NCBI GenBank assembly: GCA_013215295.1
Contig: JABSOZ010000022.1
Location: forward strand, 1-64,000
Reading direction: 5' to 3'
DNA length: 64,000 bases
DNA from: Colwellia sp.
Lineage (GTDB): Bacteria; Pseudomonadota; Gammaproteobacteria; Enterobacterales; Alteromonadaceae
The notes beneath the pieces were generated by a model, which saw only the letters and a program-made list of their open reading frames with translations, ran no database searches and was not told the origin of the DNA. A program made the position numbers and the translations under genes. Each line of letters begins with the position of its first letter. Within the stretch, counting starts at the first letter, position 1. Of this stretch, positions 63,615 through 64,000 are shown one piece after another.

Positions 63615-64000
63615 TTAAAAACGCCATACTATTAACATCTGTAAAGCATTATCATCAGTGCCATTCTCGCCAAGTCTGTTTTTCCAATACTGGTATTCGA
63701 TGCCGGTAAATAATGTCCCTGGGCTAAGGCCTAATACTTCCCCTAAATCTAAGCGCACTTGAGGCTGAAACAAGATCCAAGATTCCAGTTCAGTCGTACC
63801 AAAGCTATGGGTTTGTGCACGCCCATCGATATACTCTAGGTGACCTTCGATAGTCCAACTTGTTGACCCTAGTTTAAAAGGATACGCCCAAGAGAAATCA
63901 ACCATAAAGCTTGAGTCTTCATCGACAATGGTAAATACGGGAGAATTTGAATCACCACCTCCTTGATGCATATATCCGGTCACAGTAATTTGGGCAAACG
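63615..64000 (-). CDS. Tsx-like outer-membrane nucleoside channel, C-terminal part (5' end outside window)
   Basis: The frame is open from the window edge to 63615. It shows beta-barrel strands such as SSFMVDFSWAYPF, STSWTIEGHLEYIDG, ESWILFQPQVRLDLG and GTLFTGIEYQYWKNRLG. The C-terminal ALQMLIVWRF ends in Phe, the outer-membrane sorting signal. These match the Tsx/OmpK family of nucleoside channels. The GTG at 63983 is internal and not the true start. The adenine/adenosine deaminase at 56902 could act on what this channel admits, though the genes are not adjacent. Confidence 0.75.
   Translation of the reverse strand, partial: FAQITVTGYMHQGGGDSNSPVFTIVDEDSSFMVDFSWAYPFKLGSTSWTIEGHLEYIDGRAQTHSFGTTELESWILFQPQVRLDLGEVLGLSPGTLFTGIEYQYWKNRLGENGTDDNALQMLIVWRF

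Overview
The window looks like an accessory polysaccharide-utilisation region of a marine gammaproteobacterium of the Alteromonadales, most like Colwelliaceae. This rests on the AT-rich DNA, TonB-dependent receptors, sulfatases, a TRAP uronate transporter and the style of the dispersed repeats. It is a family-level inference, because no rRNA or housekeeping marker is present. The main theme is degradation of pectin (homogalacturonan, rhamnogalacturonan, probably sulfated) and complete catabolism of its uronic acids.

Left block (1-19.2 kb): a TonB receptor interrupted by a stop codon; two formylglycine sulfatases; a LacI-type regulator (LacI-1); two PL1-type pectate lyase lipoproteins, one with a DUF1961 domain, flanking a NagB/6-phosphogluconolactonase-like protein; a solute-binding-like protein; a GH28 gene that has lost its catalytic core; a DUF4861 protein; and three tandem paralogous secreted metallophosphoesterases. 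Operators here are mostly of the form TGACACCGGTGTCA.

Middle block (19.2-38 kb): a gene graveyard (LacI, transposase-like, rhamnogalacturonan acetylesterase and triosephosphate isomerase remnants) around a YgjV-like membrane protein. It is followed by a PL1 pectate lyase, an intact TonB receptor, a broken KDPG aldolase, an AEC transporter, a Tat-type GH28, uxaC, a DUF4861-GH105 fusion, a frameshifted GH105 and a second solute-binding-like protein. Operators here are TGCCACCGGTGGCA or TGCCACCGGTAGCA.

Right block (38-56 kb): gnd, fbp and a class II aldolase behind the same operator; a small integron-type cassette cluster (three attC-like sites, a pilin, a DUF1289 protein); then the core uronate module. 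One arm is kduD-kduI-TRAP(PQM)-lacI-rpiB/lacAB. The divergent arm is uxaB-uxaA-kdgK, followed by kdgA and a secreted beta-helix protein. Two operators sit in the divergent gap. Secreted lyases and hydrolases release (unsaturated) galacturonides, the TRAP system or TonB receptors import them, and KduI/KduD or UxaC/UxaB/UxaA bring them to KDG. KdgK and KdgA then yield pyruvate and glyceraldehyde-3-phosphate. Fba, Fbp and Gnd could recycle triose phosphate into hexose and pentose phosphates.

Right end (56-64 kb): outside the regulon by operator content. It holds an adenine/adenosine deaminase, a tyrosine recombinase pseudogene, a pentapeptide-repeat membrane protein, a beta-propeller lipoprotein, a chemoreceptor and the end of a Tsx-like outer-membrane channel.

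The most interesting points are: two operator flavours differing by one base per half-site, matched by two LacI paralogues differing at key recognition-helix positions; a 24-bp tandem repeat that multiplies operator half-sites upstream of the first receptor; central-carbon genes placed under the pectin operator; a cassette cluster inside the locus; two families of miniature mobile elements; and an unusually large set of broken paralogues.
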